DNA of 64,000 bases, taken from the NCBI RefSeq assembly GCF_010093085.1, contig NZ_MSRC01000003.1, forward strand, positions 434,001 through 498,000, read 5' to 3'. Every line of letters starts with the position of its first letter. The stretch's first letter is position 1. Made by a program: the position numbers and the translations under genes. Shown piece by piece: positions 28,352-39,190 of this stretch. The DNA comes from Bacillus sp. SKDU12 (GTDB lineage: Bacteria > Bacillota > Bacilli > Bacillales > Bacillaceae). Under the pieces are notes generated by a model. That model saw only the letters and a list, made by a program, of their open reading frames with translations, was not told where the DNA came from and made no database searches.

Positions 28352-29530
28352 ATGACGAAGGAATTTGACTTTTTAAAAACAGAACTTGATAGGATGAAAG
28401 AAAATCATACATGGCAAGACATAAAACCGCTTGAATCCATGCAGGGCCCCTCTGTCACAGTGAATCACAAAAATATCATCCAGCTTTCTTCTAATAATTA
28501 CCTCGGTTTTACTTCACACCCAAGACTCATTAACGCTGCACGGGAGGCAGTCCGGGAATTTGGAGCCGGCACTGGATCGGTCAGAACAATTGCTGGAACA
28601 TTTACTATGCATCAAGAGCTTGAGAAAAAGCTGGCAGCCTTTAAAAAAACGGAATCGGCACTCGTATTCCAATCAGGATTCACGACAAATCAAGGCGTTC
28701 TTTCAAGTATTCTTTCAAAAGACGATATTGTCATTTCAGATGAATTGAATCATGCCTCTATTATTGATGGAATCAGGCTGACAAAGGCGGATAAAAAGGT
28801 ATATCAGCACGTCGATATGAGTGATTTAGAGAGAGTGCTGAGAAAGTCAATGAATTATCGGATGCGTCTGATTGTAACAGACGGCGTTTTTTCAATGGAC
28901 GGCAATATAGCTCCTTTACCAGAAATTGTAGAGCTCGCTGAGACATATGATGCATTTGTGATGGTGGATGACGCCCATGCGTCTGGAGTGCTCGGCGAAA
29001 ACGGCAGGGGTACGGTGAATCATTTTGGTCTGGATGGCAGAGTTCATATTCAGGTCGGAACGCTGAGCAAGGCAATCGGAGTGCTTGGCGGCTATGCTGC
29101 AGGTTCACAGGTGCTGATCGATTATTTGCGCCATAAAGGCCGTCCGTTTTTATTCAGTACATCCCATCCTCCGGCTGTCACCGCAGCTTGTATGGAAGCA
29201 ATTGATGTCCTGCTTGAAGAGCCGGAGCATATGGAGCGCTTATGGGAAAATACAGCCTATTTTAAGTCAATGCTTCTAAAAATGGGTTTGACTCTCACGC
29301 GGAGCGAAACGCCGATTCTTCCTGTTTTAATAGGTGATGAAGGTGTGGCAAAACAATTTTCTGATCAGCTCCTTTCCCGCGGCATATTTGCTCAAAGCAT
29401 CGTTTTCCCGACTGTAGCAAAGGGCAAAGCCAGAATTCGCATGATGATGACTGCTGAGCATACTAAAGAAGAACTGGATCAGGCGCTTGATGTCATCGAA
29501 AAGACGGCTAAGGAGCTCAAGCTATTATAA
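28352..29530 (+). CDS. kbl: Glycine C-acetyltransferase (2-amino-3-ketobutyrate CoA ligase)
   Basis: A 392-residue PLP enzyme of the alpha-oxoamine synthase family. It cleaves 2-amino-3-ketobutyrate with CoA to glycine and acetyl-CoA, completing threonine breakdown started by Tdh. Diagnostic regions are SSNNYLGF (about 48), the DDAHASGVLGENGRG loop (about 207) and the PLP lysine in GTLSKAIGVLGGY (about 238). The start follows AAAAGGGGGATAAAC. A terminator closes the tdh-kbl operon. Confidence 0.94.
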   Translation: MTKEFDFLKTELDRMKENHTWQDIKPLESMQGPSVTVNHKNIIQLSSNNYLGFTSHPRLINAAREAVREFGAGTGSVRTIAGTFTMHQELEKKLAAFKKTESALVFQSGFTTNQGVLSSILSKDDIVISDELNHASIIDGIRLTKADKKVYQHVDMSDLERVLRKSMNYRMRLIVTDGVFSMDGNIAPLPEIVELAETYDAFVMVDDAHASGVLGENGRGTVNHFGLDGRVHIQVGTLSKAIGVLGGYAAGSQVLIDYLRHKGRPFLFSTSHPPAVTAACMEAIDVLLEEPEHMERLWENTAYFKSMLLKMGLTLTRSETPILPVLIGDEGVAKQFSDQLLSRGIFAQSIVFPTVAKGKARIRMMMTAEHTKEELDQALDVIEKTAKELKLL

Positions 29531-29560
29531 GAGGAAGAAGAGAACACTCTTCCTCTTTTG
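29529..29560 (+). terminator. Terminator after kbl
   Basis: AAGAGGAAGA/TCTTCCTCTT perfect 10-bp stem then TTG; the U-tract is short. Confidence 0.8.
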
Positions 29561-29676
29561 ATTCCATATTGATTATTATTATCAACGAGTGTACAATGAT
29601 AGGTTGCAGTTGTGCAGAGCGGCAATAACCTTTATACTGAAGGGTGGAAGTTTGGTTTGAAAGGAGAAATCATAAC

Positions 29677-31206
29677 ATGAATGAAAAACAAAAAGCAGAG
29701 AGCGGACAAGTTAATCCATCGGACAAAAAATCCGAGAAGGATTACAGCAAGTACTTTGAAGCTGTTTATATTCCGCCTTCCTTAAAAGATGCGAAAAAAC
29801 GCGGCAAGGAAGCCGTTACTTATCATAATGACTTTAAAATCTCTGAACAATTTAAAGGATTGGGAGAAGGAAGAAAGTTCTATATCCGCACGTACGGCTG
29901 CCAAATGAATGAACATGATACAGAGGTTATGGCAGGGATCTTTATGGCGCTTGGCTACGAAGCGACAAACTCTGTTGATGATGCCAATGTTATTCTGTTA
30001 AACACATGTGCGATCCGTGAAAATGCCGAGAACAAGGTGTTTGGTGAGCTAGGGCACTTAAAAGCGCTAAAAAGAAACAATCCCGATCTGATTTTAGGCG
30101 TGTGCGGCTGTATGTCCCAAGAGGAATCAGTCGTGAATCGGATTTTGAAAAAGCATCCGTTTGTCGATATGATTTTCGGCACGCATAACATCCATCGCCT
30201 GCCAGAGCTTTTGTCAGAAGCATACCTTTCAAAAGAAATGGTCATAGAAGTTTGGTCCAAGGAAGGGGACGTAATTGAAAACCTTCCGAAAGTCCGGAAC
30301 GGAAAAATTAAAGGCTGGGTCAATATCATGTATGGCTGTGACAAATTCTGTACGTATTGCATCGTGCCTTACACACGCGGAAAAGAAAGAAGCCGCCGCC
30401 CTGAAGAAATCATTCAGGAAGTAAGAAGGCTCGCCAGCGAAGGCTATAAAGAAATTACATTATTAGGCCAAAACGTCAATGCATACGGAAAAGATTTTGA
30501 AGATATGACATACGGTCTCGGTGATTTAATGGATGAACTGAGAAAAATCGATATCCCGAGAATCCGTTTTACAACAAGTCATCCGCGTGACTTTGACGAC
30601 CATCTCATTGAAGTGCTGGCAAAAGGCGGCAACCTGCTTGACCACATTCATCTTCCGGTTCAATCAGGAAGCTCAGAGGTTCTTAAGCTTATGGCCCGTA
30701 AATATGACAGAGAGCGTTACATGGAGCTGGTGCGAAAAATTAAGGCGGCAATGCCGAACGCATCTTTGACAACGGACATTATCGTCGGATTCCCGAACGA
30801 AACGGATGAACAGTTCGAAGAAACACTTTCTCTTTATCGTGAAGTGGAGTTTGACAGTGCTTATACGTTCATTTACTCTCCGCGTGAGGGCACTCCTGCT
30901 GCCAAAATGAAAGATAATGTACCGATGCGTGTGAAAAAAGAACGTCTGCAGCGTTTGAACGCACTAGTGAATGAAACTTCTGCTAAAAAAATGAAGGAAT
31001 ACGAAGGCAAGGTTGTCGAAGTATTAGTTGAGGGTGAAAGCAAAAACAACCCTGAAATTCTTGCTGGCTATACTGAAAAAAGCAAACTTGTCAATTTCAA
31101 AGGGCCAAAGGAAGCCATTGGAAAAATTGTCCGCGTGAGAATCCAGCAAGCGAAAACATGGTCGCTTGACGGAGAAATGGTAGGAGAAGCAATCGAGGTG
31201 AAATAA
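29677..31206 (+). CDS. miaB: tRNA-2-methylthio-N6-isopentenyladenosine synthase MiaB
   Basis: A 509-residue radical-SAM methylthiotransferase that adds a methylthio group to i6A37 of tRNAs, downstream of MiaA (also in this window). The UPF0004 domain (about 65-190) holds cluster cysteines in TYGCQMN, NTCAIRE and VCGCM. The radical-SAM CX3CX2C is GCDKFCTYC (about residue 218), and a TRAM domain ends the protein (about 440-505). ATG 29677 follows GAAAGGAGAAATCATAAC. It is two bases upstream of ymcA. Confidence 0.96.
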   Translation: MNEKQKAESGQVNPSDKKSEKDYSKYFEAVYIPPSLKDAKKRGKEAVTYHNDFKISEQFKGLGEGRKFYIRTYGCQMNEHDTEVMAGIFMALGYEATNSVDDANVILLNTCAIRENAENKVFGELGHLKALKRNNPDLILGVCGCMSQEESVVNRILKKHPFVDMIFGTHNIHRLPELLSEAYLSKEMVIEVWSKEGDVIENLPKVRNGKIKGWVNIMYGCDKFCTYCIVPYTRGKERSRRPEEIIQEVRRLASEGYKEITLLGQNVNAYGKDFEDMTYGLGDLMDELRKIDIPRIRFTTSHPRDFDDHLIEVLAKGGNLLDHIHLPVQSGSSEVLKLMARKYDRERYMELVRKIKAAMPNASLTTDIIVGFPNETDEQFEETLSLYREVEFDSAYTFIYSPREGTPAAKMKDNVPMRVKKERLQRLNALVNETSAKKMKEYEGKVVEVLVEGESKNNPEILAGYTEKSKLVNFKGPKEAIGKIVRVRIQQAKTWSLDGEMVGEAIEVK

Positions 31207-31207
31207 G

Positions 31208-31639
31208 ATGACGCTCTACTCAAAAAAAGACATTGTGCAGCAGGCTCGAAGCCTTGCAAAAATGATCTCTGAAACAGAAGAGGTTGATTTTTTCAAACGG
31301 GCTGAAGCACAGATTAATGAGAATGACAAAGTGTCTGCGATCGTTAACCAGATTAAAGCCTTGCAAAAGCAGGCTGTCAATCTGAAGCATTATGAAAAGC
31401 ATGAAGCACTCAAACAAGTAGAAGCAAAAATTGACGCGCTGCAAGAAGAGCTTGAAGAGATTCCTGTCATCCAGGAATTCAGAGACTCGCAGATTGAGGT
31501 AAATGATCTCCTGCAGCTCGTGGCACACACCATTTCCAACCAAGTCACAAATGAAATCATCACGTCAACCGGAGGCGATCTGCTGAAAGGGGAAACCGGT
31601 TCGAAGGTGAAGCATTCAAATAATAGTTGTTCTTTCTAA
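31208..31639 (+). CDS. ymcA: RicA (YmcA), regulator of RNase Y and sporulation/biofilm
   Basis: A 143-residue YlbF/YmcA-family helical protein. Together with YlbF and YaaT it forms the Fe-S containing complex that modulates RNase Y processing and is needed for sporulation, competence and biofilm formation. The C-terminal cysteine (NNSCSF) is the conserved cluster-related residue of this family. ATG 31208 lies 2 nt after the miaB stop, inside GGTGAAATAAG, so the pair is co-transcribed. A terminator follows. Confidence 0.93.
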   Translation: MTLYSKKDIVQQARSLAKMISETEEVDFFKRAEAQINENDKVSAIVNQIKALQKQAVNLKHYEKHEALKQVEAKIDALQEELEEIPVIQEFRDSQIEVNDLLQLVAHTISNQVTNEIITSTGGDLLKGETGSKVKHSNNSCSF

Positions 31640-31670
31640 ACACGGTGCCTTATTAGGCCCGTGTTTTTTT
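31638..31670 (+). terminator. Terminator after ymcA
   Basis: AAACACGG(T)GCC pairs with GGC(C)CGTGTTT around TTATTA and is followed by a T-run. Confidence 0.9.
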
Positions 31671-31790
31671 ATATTCACTCAGCTATAAAACGAACTAAAT
31701 GATCTATGTACTAAATCTTCATTATGTTTTTTGTGTTTAGCCGCTAAGAAACTTTATCGCACTTAAAAGTAAAGTTTCTAGGCACCAGTG

Positions 31791-31798
31791 CATACAAT
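31791..31798 (+). promoter_or_regulatory. Candidate sigma-E -10 element of cotE
   Basis: CATACAAT is an exact match to the sigma-E -10 hexamer core. The -35 region upstream (AAAGTTTC) is only a weak match. cotE is known to be transcribed first by sigma-E from an upstream promoter. Confidence 0.5.
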
Positions 31799-31841
31799 GA
31801 AACAGAAACTTGGTATTTTTATATTTTATTTATAAAAATGC

Positions 31842-31869
31842 ACACTAGACAAATGCCCAGCATAAGATA
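31842..31869 (+). promoter_or_regulatory. Sigma-K promoter of cotE
   Basis: ACACT (31842-31846), a 14-nt spacer and CATAAGATA (31861-31869) fit the sigma-K consensus ACAC...CATAnnnTA exactly in the -10. It lies 30 nt upstream of the cotE start, consistent with a late second promoter. Confidence 0.75.
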
Positions 31870-31899
31870 ACACGAAGAAGAACAAGGAGGCATGCCGGA

Positions 31900-32445
31900 A
31901 TGTCTGAATACAGGGAAATTATTACGAAGGCGGTAGTAGCGAAAGGCAGAAAATTCACCCAATGCACCAACACGATCTCTCCTGAAAAAAAACCGAGCAG
32001 CATTTTGGGTGGTTGGATTATTAACCACAAATATGACGCTGAAAAAATCGGGAAGACAGTAGAAATTGAAGGGTATTATGATATAAACGTATGGTACTCT
32101 TACGCTGACAACACAAAAACAGAGGTTGTCACAGAACGGGTGAAATACGTGGATGTCATTAAACTCAGATACAGAGACAATAATTACTTAGATGATGAGC
32201 ACGAAGTGATTGCCAAAGTCCTTCAGCAGCCTAACTGTCTTGAAGTGACCATTTCACCGAATGGAAATAAAATTGTTGTGCAGGCAGAAAGAGAATTTTT
32301 GGCGGAAGTGGTAGGAGAAACAAAGGTAGTTGTTGAGGTCAATCCTGACTGGGAAGAGGATGACGAAGAGGATTGGGAAGATGAGCTGGACGAAGAGCTG
32401 GAAGACATCAACCCGGAATTTTTAGTGGGAGATCCCGAAGAATAA
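31900..32445 (+). CDS. cotE: Outer spore coat morphogenetic protein CotE
   Basis: A 181-residue coat protein that assembles around the forespore and recruits the outer coat. The body is beta-rich and hydrophilic ([17 protein letters not shown] start). The last ~35 residues are almost entirely acidic (runs of D/E with W), a hallmark of CotE needed for coat protein interactions. ATG 31900 follows AACAAGGAGGCATGCCGGA. It is flanked by sporulation promoters and its own terminator, and mutS follows. Confidence 0.96.
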
Positions 32446-32448
32446 AAA

Positions 32449-32486
32449 AGGGACTAGGGGAGACAATACCCCAAGTCTCTTTTTTA
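32449..32486 (+). terminator. Terminator after cotE
   Basis: GGGACT.GGGG pairs with CCCC.AGTCTC around AGACAATA, followed by T6. Confidence 0.88.
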
Positions 32487-32575
32487 TGTTGATATATCAT
32501 TCTTTTATCACTTTTCGTTTATGTTATAATAAGGTTAGAAAATAGAAACGTTGATACATAGTGAGGGATTAAACA

Positions 32576-35152
32576 ATGGCAGGTTATACGCCTATGATAC
32601 AGCAATATTTAAAAATAAAGGCAGAGCATCAGGATGCCTTTTTATTTTTTCGCCTAGGTGATTTTTACGAAATGTTTTTTGATGATGCCAAAAAAGCGTC
32701 ACAGGAGCTGGAAATTACATTAACAAGCAGAGACGGCGGTGCAGCTGAAAAAATACCGATGTGCGGGGTGCCGTATCATTCTGCTTCCGCGTACATTGAG
32801 CAGCTGATTAAAAAAGGGTATAAAGTGGCGATCTGTGAACAGACCGAAGACCCGAAAGCTGCAAAGGGTGTTGTGAAACGTGAAGTGGTTCAGCTTATTA
32901 CACCCGGAACTGTAATGGACGGCAAAGGCATCCATGAATCAGAAAACAACTTTATCGCATCAGTTTCCACCTGTTCTAACGGATACGGGCTGGCGCTGTC
33001 TGATTTAACAACGGGAGAAAATTTAGCTGTCTTGATTGAACGGCTTGAAGATGTCATATCAGAAATTTATTCTGTCGGCGCACGGGAAATTGTTGTTTCA
33101 GGAAGCCTCGATGCCGATACCGTTACACAGCTGAAAGAGCGTTGCGGTGCAACAATCTCAATTGAAGATGGTCAAACAGATGAGCACATAACGATCATTG
33201 AGCACTTAAATAATGAAGAGATCACAAAAACGTTTTTGCGTTTATATACGTATCTGAAAAAAACCCAAAAGCGCAGTCTTGATCATCTTCAGCCTGTACA
33301 GGTGTATGAGCTCGAGGAAGCGATGAAAATTGATTTGTACTCCAAAAGAAATTTAGAGCTGACTGAAACGATTCGCTCGAAAAGTAAAAAAGGTTCTCTT
33401 TTATGGCTGCTGGATGAAACAAAAACTGCCATGGGAGGCCGGCTGCTTAAACAGTGGATTGACCGTCCGCTTATTAGAGTCAATCAAATTGAAGAGCGTC
33501 AGGAAATGGTAGCAACATTGATGTCCCATTTCTTCGAACGAGAAGATCTGCGTGAACGATTAAAAGAAGTTTATGACTTAGAACGCCTTGCCGGCCGCGT
33601 CGCATTTGGAAATGTGAATGCACGGGATTTAATTCAGCTGAAGGAATCATTAAAGCAAGTGCCTGGCATTAAACAGCTGGTTGCTTCACTGCATCATGAC
33701 AAGGCCAAGGAACGCGCGGAGCGGATTGACCCTTGCGGAGATGTGCTTGAATTGCTGGAAGAAGCACTGTACGCAAACCCTCCTTTATCGTTAAAAGAAG
33801 GGAACCTGATTAAAGACGGATACAATCAAAAGCTGGATGAATATCGTGATGCAAGCAGAAACGGAAAAGACTGGATTGCACGGCTGGAACAGCAGGAACG
33901 AGAATATACGGGCATTCGTTCCTTAAAGGTCGGCTTTAATAAAGTTTTCGGTTATTATATTGAAGTGACAAGAGCGAATGTACATTTGCTTGAGGAAGGG
34001 CGTTATGAGCGAAAGCAGACGTTAACGAATGCAGAACGCTACATTACACCTGAATTAAAAGAAAAAGAAGCGCTCATTTTAGAAGCGGAAAACAACATCT
34101 GCGAGCTGGAATATGAACTATTCACCAAGCTTCGTGAGAAAGTGAAGATGTATATTCCGCGCCTGCAGCAGCTTGCCAAGCAAATGAGCGAGCTTGATGC
34201 ACTGCAATGTTTTGCAACGATCAGTGAAAATCGTCACTATACCAAACCGGAGTTTTCTACAGATGAAGTCGAAGTGATTGAAGGCAGACACCCGGTTGTA
34301 GAAAAAGTGATGGACAGCCAGGAATATGTTCCGAACAATTGTATGATGGGCGATAACAGACAAATGCTTCTCATTACTGGTCCAAACATGTCTGGTAAAA
34401 GCACGTATATGAGACAAATTGCGCTCATTTCCATCATGGCGCAAATCGGCTGCTTTGTACCTGCAAAAAAAGCGGTGCTTCCGATTTTCGATCAGATTTT
34501 CACGCGAATCGGTGCTGCAGATGATTTGATTTCCGGACAAAGTACATTTATGGTGGAGATGCTTGAGGCTAAAAATGCGATTGTCAATGCGACCAAAAAC
34601 AGTCTTATTCTGTTTGATGAAATCGGCCGGGGAACGTCCACATATGACGGCATGGCGTTGGCACAAGCAATTATCGAATATGTTCATGATCATATCGGCG
34701 CTAAGACTTTGTTCAGCACACACTACCATGAGCTGACTGTTCTAGAGGATAACCTGCCTCAGCTAAAAAACGTACATGTTCGTGCTGAAGAATATAACGG
34801 TACGGTTGTCTTTCTTCATCAAATAAAAGAAGGTGCCGCTGACAAAAGCTATGGTATCCACGTAGCCCAGCTTGCAGAGCTTCCAGAAGATCTTATTTCG
34901 CGCGCTCAACATATTTTAAAAGAGCTTGAACATTCAGGGAACAAACCTGAGGTGCCTGTGCAGGAAGCTCAGGTGAAAGAAGAGCCTGCACAGCTATCTT
35001 TTTTTGATGCAGCGGAAAAGCCGGCTGAAGCGCCGAAGCTTGCAAAAAAAGAAAAACAAGTGCTCGATGCCTTCAAATCACTTAATATACTGGATATGAC
35101 ACCGCTTGAAGCGATGAATGAAATGTACAAGCTGCAAAAGAAATTACATTAA
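32576..35152 (+). CDS. mutS: DNA mismatch repair protein MutS
   Basis: An 858-residue MutS1. The N-terminal mismatch-recognition domain carries [11 protein letters not shown] (about 25-35), the F-x-E wedge motif. The connector, lever and clamp domains fill 130-560. The ATPase has Walker [10 protein letters not shown] near 603 and [12 protein letters not shown] near 681. The C-terminal tail contains a clamp-binding-like QLSFFD (about 804). ATG 32576 follows GTGAGGGATTAAACA. It is co-transcribed with mutL 15 nt downstream. Confidence 0.97.
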   Translation: MAGYTPMIQQYLKIKAEHQDAFLFFRLGDFYEMFFDDAKKASQELEITLTSRDGGAAEKIPMCGVPYHSASAYIEQLIKKGYKVAICEQTEDPKAAKGVVKREVVQLITPGTVMDGKGIHESENNFIASVSTCSNGYGLALSDLTTGENLAVLIERLEDVISEIYSVGAREIVVSGSLDADTVTQLKERCGATISIEDGQTDEHITIIEHLNNEEITKTFLRLYTYLKKTQKRSLDHLQPVQVYELEEAMKIDLYSKRNLELTETIRSKSKKGSLLWLLDETKTAMGGRLLKQWIDRPLIRVNQIEERQEMVATLMSHFFEREDLRERLKEVYDLERLAGRVAFGNVNARDLIQLKESLKQVPGIKQLVASLHHDKAKERAERIDPCGDVLELLEEALYANPPLSLKEGNLIKDGYNQKLDEYRDASRNGKDWIARLEQQEREYTGIRSLKVGFNKVFGYYIEVTRANVHLLEEGRYERKQTLTNAERYITPELKEKEALILEAENNICELEYELFTKLREKVKMYIPRLQQLAKQMSELDALQCFATISENRHYTKPEFSTDEVEVIEGRHPVVEKVMDSQEYVPNNCMMGDNRQMLLITGPNMSGKSTYMRQIALISIMAQIGCFVPAKKAVLPIFDQIFTRIGAADDLISGQSTFMVEMLEAKNAIVNATKNSLILFDEIGRGTSTYDGMALAQAIIEYVHDHIGAKTLFSTHYHELTVLEDNLPQLKNVHVRAEEYNGTVVFLHQIKEGAADKSYGIHVAQLAELPEDLISRAQHILKELEHSGNKPEVPVQEAQVKEEPAQLSFFDAAEKPAEAPKLAKKEKQVLDAFKSLNILDMTPLEAMNEMYKLQKKLH

Positions 35153-37054
<1,902 letters not shown>

Positions 37055-37385
37055 CGGGGGTTTGGCGAAGGGGAATATACCTTTGCCCATGCATTTTTTA
37101 AGCATTGATTTATTCAAAGAATAAATCAATGCTTTTTTATATTGTTTATATATTGACTGTATGATAACAAACTCGTTCGCTTACATCATTACTTAAGATC
37201 AGCCCTGCTTTTTCATGAGAGAGGAGGAATCCTCCTCGTAGTTTTACTGCTCACCTTTAACGCTAAGAAAAGTAATGGTTGCTGCTTCGTATTTGTGCTT
37301 TGAAATCATTACCGCCATTTTACGTTCTGGTTTACAAATGACAAAAAGCCCTTTTCCAGCGGAAAGGACTTTTATTTTTGTTATG
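37055..37385. other. Intergenic region mutL-ymcC
   Basis: It holds the mutL terminator, a perfect GAGGAGG-AAT-CCTCCTC palindrome at 37221-37237 without a T-tract, and a leftward ymcC terminator-like hairpin (about 37350-37372). A short leftward open stretch (codons ending at 37244) reads plausibly, but has no clear start or ribosome site. In 168 a small gene is annotated around here; I cannot confirm one. Confidence 0.6.
37100..37140 (+). terminator. Terminator after mutL
   Basis: A perfect 16-bp stem, AAGCATTGATTTATTC against GAATAAATCAATGCTT, with a 3-nt loop and T6. Confidence 0.95.
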
Positions 37386-37943
37386 TTACCTTTTGAGAGT
37401 CTTTGACGCTTTTTCTTTTTTCGGCCAGATAAAATAGCTGGCGGTAAAGAGGAAATCAATGCCTAGGATGACTGTCCACATTTTAAGAATGCCGTTCAAT
37501 GCCACGGTACGAGCAGGATCATTGATGAAATAGATCATCCCTGCTAATAGCCCTCCGCCAATAAGGTAAGCCAGTACGTGCTTTATCCAGCTTTTTAGAT
37601 AGTGTTTGGCGTAATCCATTCCATAGCGTTTCAGCGGTTTGCACCCTTGTTTTGTCACGTAATATTGAAATCTTTCATCCGCCCATTGAATCATTTGTTT
37701 CCCATAGGCGATCGATATTCCGATGTAAACTGCTGCGACCCCGTGTGCAGCAGTCGCTGAAGCTCCGCGATAAAGATCCGCACCGGTTGCCGCCAATAAA
37801 ATCAAATCGATAACAGGAGTTAAGGCAAGAAACAGCAGTCCTAATGTACGCTGTTTGAATAGGTAACGTACAGCCAGCCCTAAAACAATCACAACCCAAA
37901 ACGCAATTTCACAGAAGACAATCATCCATGCGATACCGTTCAA
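37386..37943 (-). CDS. ymcC: Membrane protein YmcC
   Basis: A 185-residue integral membrane protein with about four to five hydrophobic segments (residues ~8-28, 33-52, 62-80, 118-140, 150-175) and a short basic C-terminus. It matches YmcC, whose function is unknown. It is divergent from pksA across a 119-bp region containing two identical-armed palindromes. It is therefore a likely direct target of PksA, whether or not a polyketide cluster is present. The start is ATG at 37943, with GAGGGGAATGGATTG upstream. Confidence 0.82.
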   Translation of the reverse strand: MNGIAWMIVFCEIAFWVVIVLGLAVRYLFKQRTLGLLFLALTPVIDLILLAATGADLYRGASATAAHGVAAVYIGISIAYGKQMIQWADERFQYYVTKQGCKPLKRYGMDYAKHYLKSWIKHVLAYLIGGGLLAGMIYFINDPARTVALNGILKMWTVILGIDFLFTASYFIWPKKEKASKTLKR

Positions 37944-37960
37944 TCCATTCCCCTCTTTTC

Positions 37961-38021
37961 AATACAGTTGTATTATTTAAATCATATGTTATCATCTTTA
38001 TTTTTGCAATACAACTGTATT
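37961..38021. promoter_or_regulatory. Twin palindromic operators between ymcC and pksA
   Basis: AATACAGTTGTATT (37961-37974) and AATACAACTGTATT (38008-38021) are near-perfect palindromes with identical AATACA/TGTATT arms, centres 47 bp apart, and the two sites are reverse complements of each other. TATAAA adjoins the right site. TetR-family regulators bind such palindromes, and PksA encoded alongside is the obvious candidate, controlling itself and ymcC. Confidence 0.8.
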
Positions 38022-38062
38022 ATAAAATTGCCCTCTTATTTTATTCTTGCTACAATAAGGCT

Positions 38063-38656
38063 ATGCCAAAACAAATTGATCATGAAAAAAGAAGAAAACA
38101 AATTGCAGAAGCGACGTGGCGTGTGATTTTAGAACGGGGGATGGAGGGAGCCTCAGCGAGAAACATTGCAAAGGAAGCGGGACTGTCATTAGGTGCGCTG
38201 CGCCATTATTTTTCTACTCAGGATGAACTTCTTGTTTTTGCCATGAGGCTCGTTCAAGAAAAGGTAATGGCCCGAATTAAGGATATTGCTATGAAGGATT
38301 TGCCCCCTAAGGAAAAAGTGTTACATATTTTGCTTGAAATTGTCCCCACAAATGAAGAATCAAGTAGAGAGATGGAGGTGTGGTTTGCTTTTACGGTTTA
38401 CGCCAGAACTAAAAAGAATATGTTTGATGCGAATCATGACGGGATTTACAGCGGTGTGCGGAATCTGATTGCCTATTTAGATGAAACCGATTTACTTAAG
38501 CGGAATGCTGATAAAGACATTGAAGCTGAAAGACTATACGCGCTTATTGACGGTTTGGCATTGCATGCGATGCTTGATCCTGTTCGAGTGAATACAGACA
38601 GGGTCACACGTGTCATTATGCAGCATGTTGAATCAATTTGCGTGGAAGAAGCATAA
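38063..38656 (+). CDS. pksA: TetR-family transcriptional regulator PksA
   Basis: A 197-residue TetR regulator. Residues ~8-55 hold the helix-turn-helix (GASARNIAKEAGLSLGALRHYF). The C-terminal ligand-binding domain is TetR_C-like. It matches PksA, the regulator gene at the edge of the bacillaene cluster in B. subtilis. ATG 38063 follows AATAAGGCT; the open frame extends upstream, but has no ribosome site there. Here the next recognisable gene is ymzB, so the polyketide genes it would precede are missing. Confidence 0.88.
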   Translation: MPKQIDHEKRRKQIAEATWRVILERGMEGASARNIAKEAGLSLGALRHYFSTQDELLVFAMRLVQEKVMARIKDIAMKDLPPKEKVLHILLEIVPTNEESSREMEVWFAFTVYARTKKNMFDANHDGIYSGVRNLIAYLDETDLLKRNADKDIEAERLYALIDGLALHAMLDPVRVNTDRVTRVIMQHVESICVEEA

Positions 38657-38833
38657 GAGACGAGAGGGAGGGAATATGAATAGTGCTGTAAAAAGAAACG
38701 GATCATGACGAAGTATAAAATGCATAAACGATGTATTCCGCGTGTTAGTTTTGAAAAAGATCCATCTAAAGAAAAGCGCCTTTGAATGAAAGCTCAAAGG
38801 CGCTCAGCTGTATGATTTTGAGAAAGGTGACTG
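38657..38833. other. Junction where the pks (bacillaene) cluster would be expected
   Basis: Only 177 bp separate pksA from ymzB. They contain a ten-codon ORF (ATG 38676) behind a strong GAGGGAGGGAAT ribosome site and then the ymzB terminator. Nothing resembling pksB-pksS is present. I cannot tell deletion from ancestral absence without a comparison. Confidence 0.75.
38771..38804 (-). terminator. Terminator of ymzB (leftward)
   Basis: A perfect 11-bp stem AGCGCCTTTGA/TCAAAGGCGCT; read leftward it is followed by TTTTCTTT. Confidence 0.88.
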
Positions 38834-39190
38834 TCAGCTGTCCTGGATATCAATTGTATATACTGCGCGATCAGTTACAACCTTCAATCCTTCGTTTTCT
38901 TGGTGAATATGAATATCGCCTAATAAAGGAATTTCATAGGCGTTTTGCGGAAGCGGTACATCGCCTTCCTCCGTGTAAGTTGTTCCTTCGCCTTCTAGAA
39001 CGAGTTCTTCTTTTGCAACATAATCATCAGGGTGGTTTGTGCTGCGTATGCCCACTTTTTGAAGGTGGAGAATAATCTGATCCAAATCTGAAATTTCTTC
39101 ATCATGGGTCAATTCACCTTTTCTAATATCAAGCGTCTGGCCGACTTTTGATTCCAGCCATTGAGAAAGTTGTGTATTCGTATGTGCCAT
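38834..39190 (-). CDS. ymzB: Conserved hypothetical protein YmzB
   Basis: A 118-residue hydrophilic, acidic protein matching YmzB of B. subtilis, with unknown function. It starts MAHTNTQLSQWLESKVGQTL and ends in a beta-rich YTIDIQDS. The ATG at 39190 has AAAGGAGGAATAGTG directly upstream; the longer open frame to 39238 has no ribosome site. In the 168 layout it borders the right end of the pks cluster, so its position next to pksA shows that the cluster is missing. Confidence 0.82.
   Translation of the reverse strand: MAHTNTQLSQWLESKVGQTLDIRKGELTHDEEISDLDQIILHLQKVGIRSTNHPDDYVAKEELVLEGEGTTYTEEGDVPLPQNAYEIPLLGDIHIHQENEGLKVVTDRAVYTIDIQDS

Noticed and set aside
32223-32411. Serine-rich leftward ORF in cotE
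   Set aside because: It is the antisense of the acidic GAA/GAT codon tail of CotE, which always reads as polyserine on the other strand.
37244-37459. 71-codon leftward ORF overlapping the end of ymcC
   Set aside because: Its first half is the ymcC gene and terminator in another frame; only the last ~24 codons read plausibly, and there is no ribosome site or start for them.
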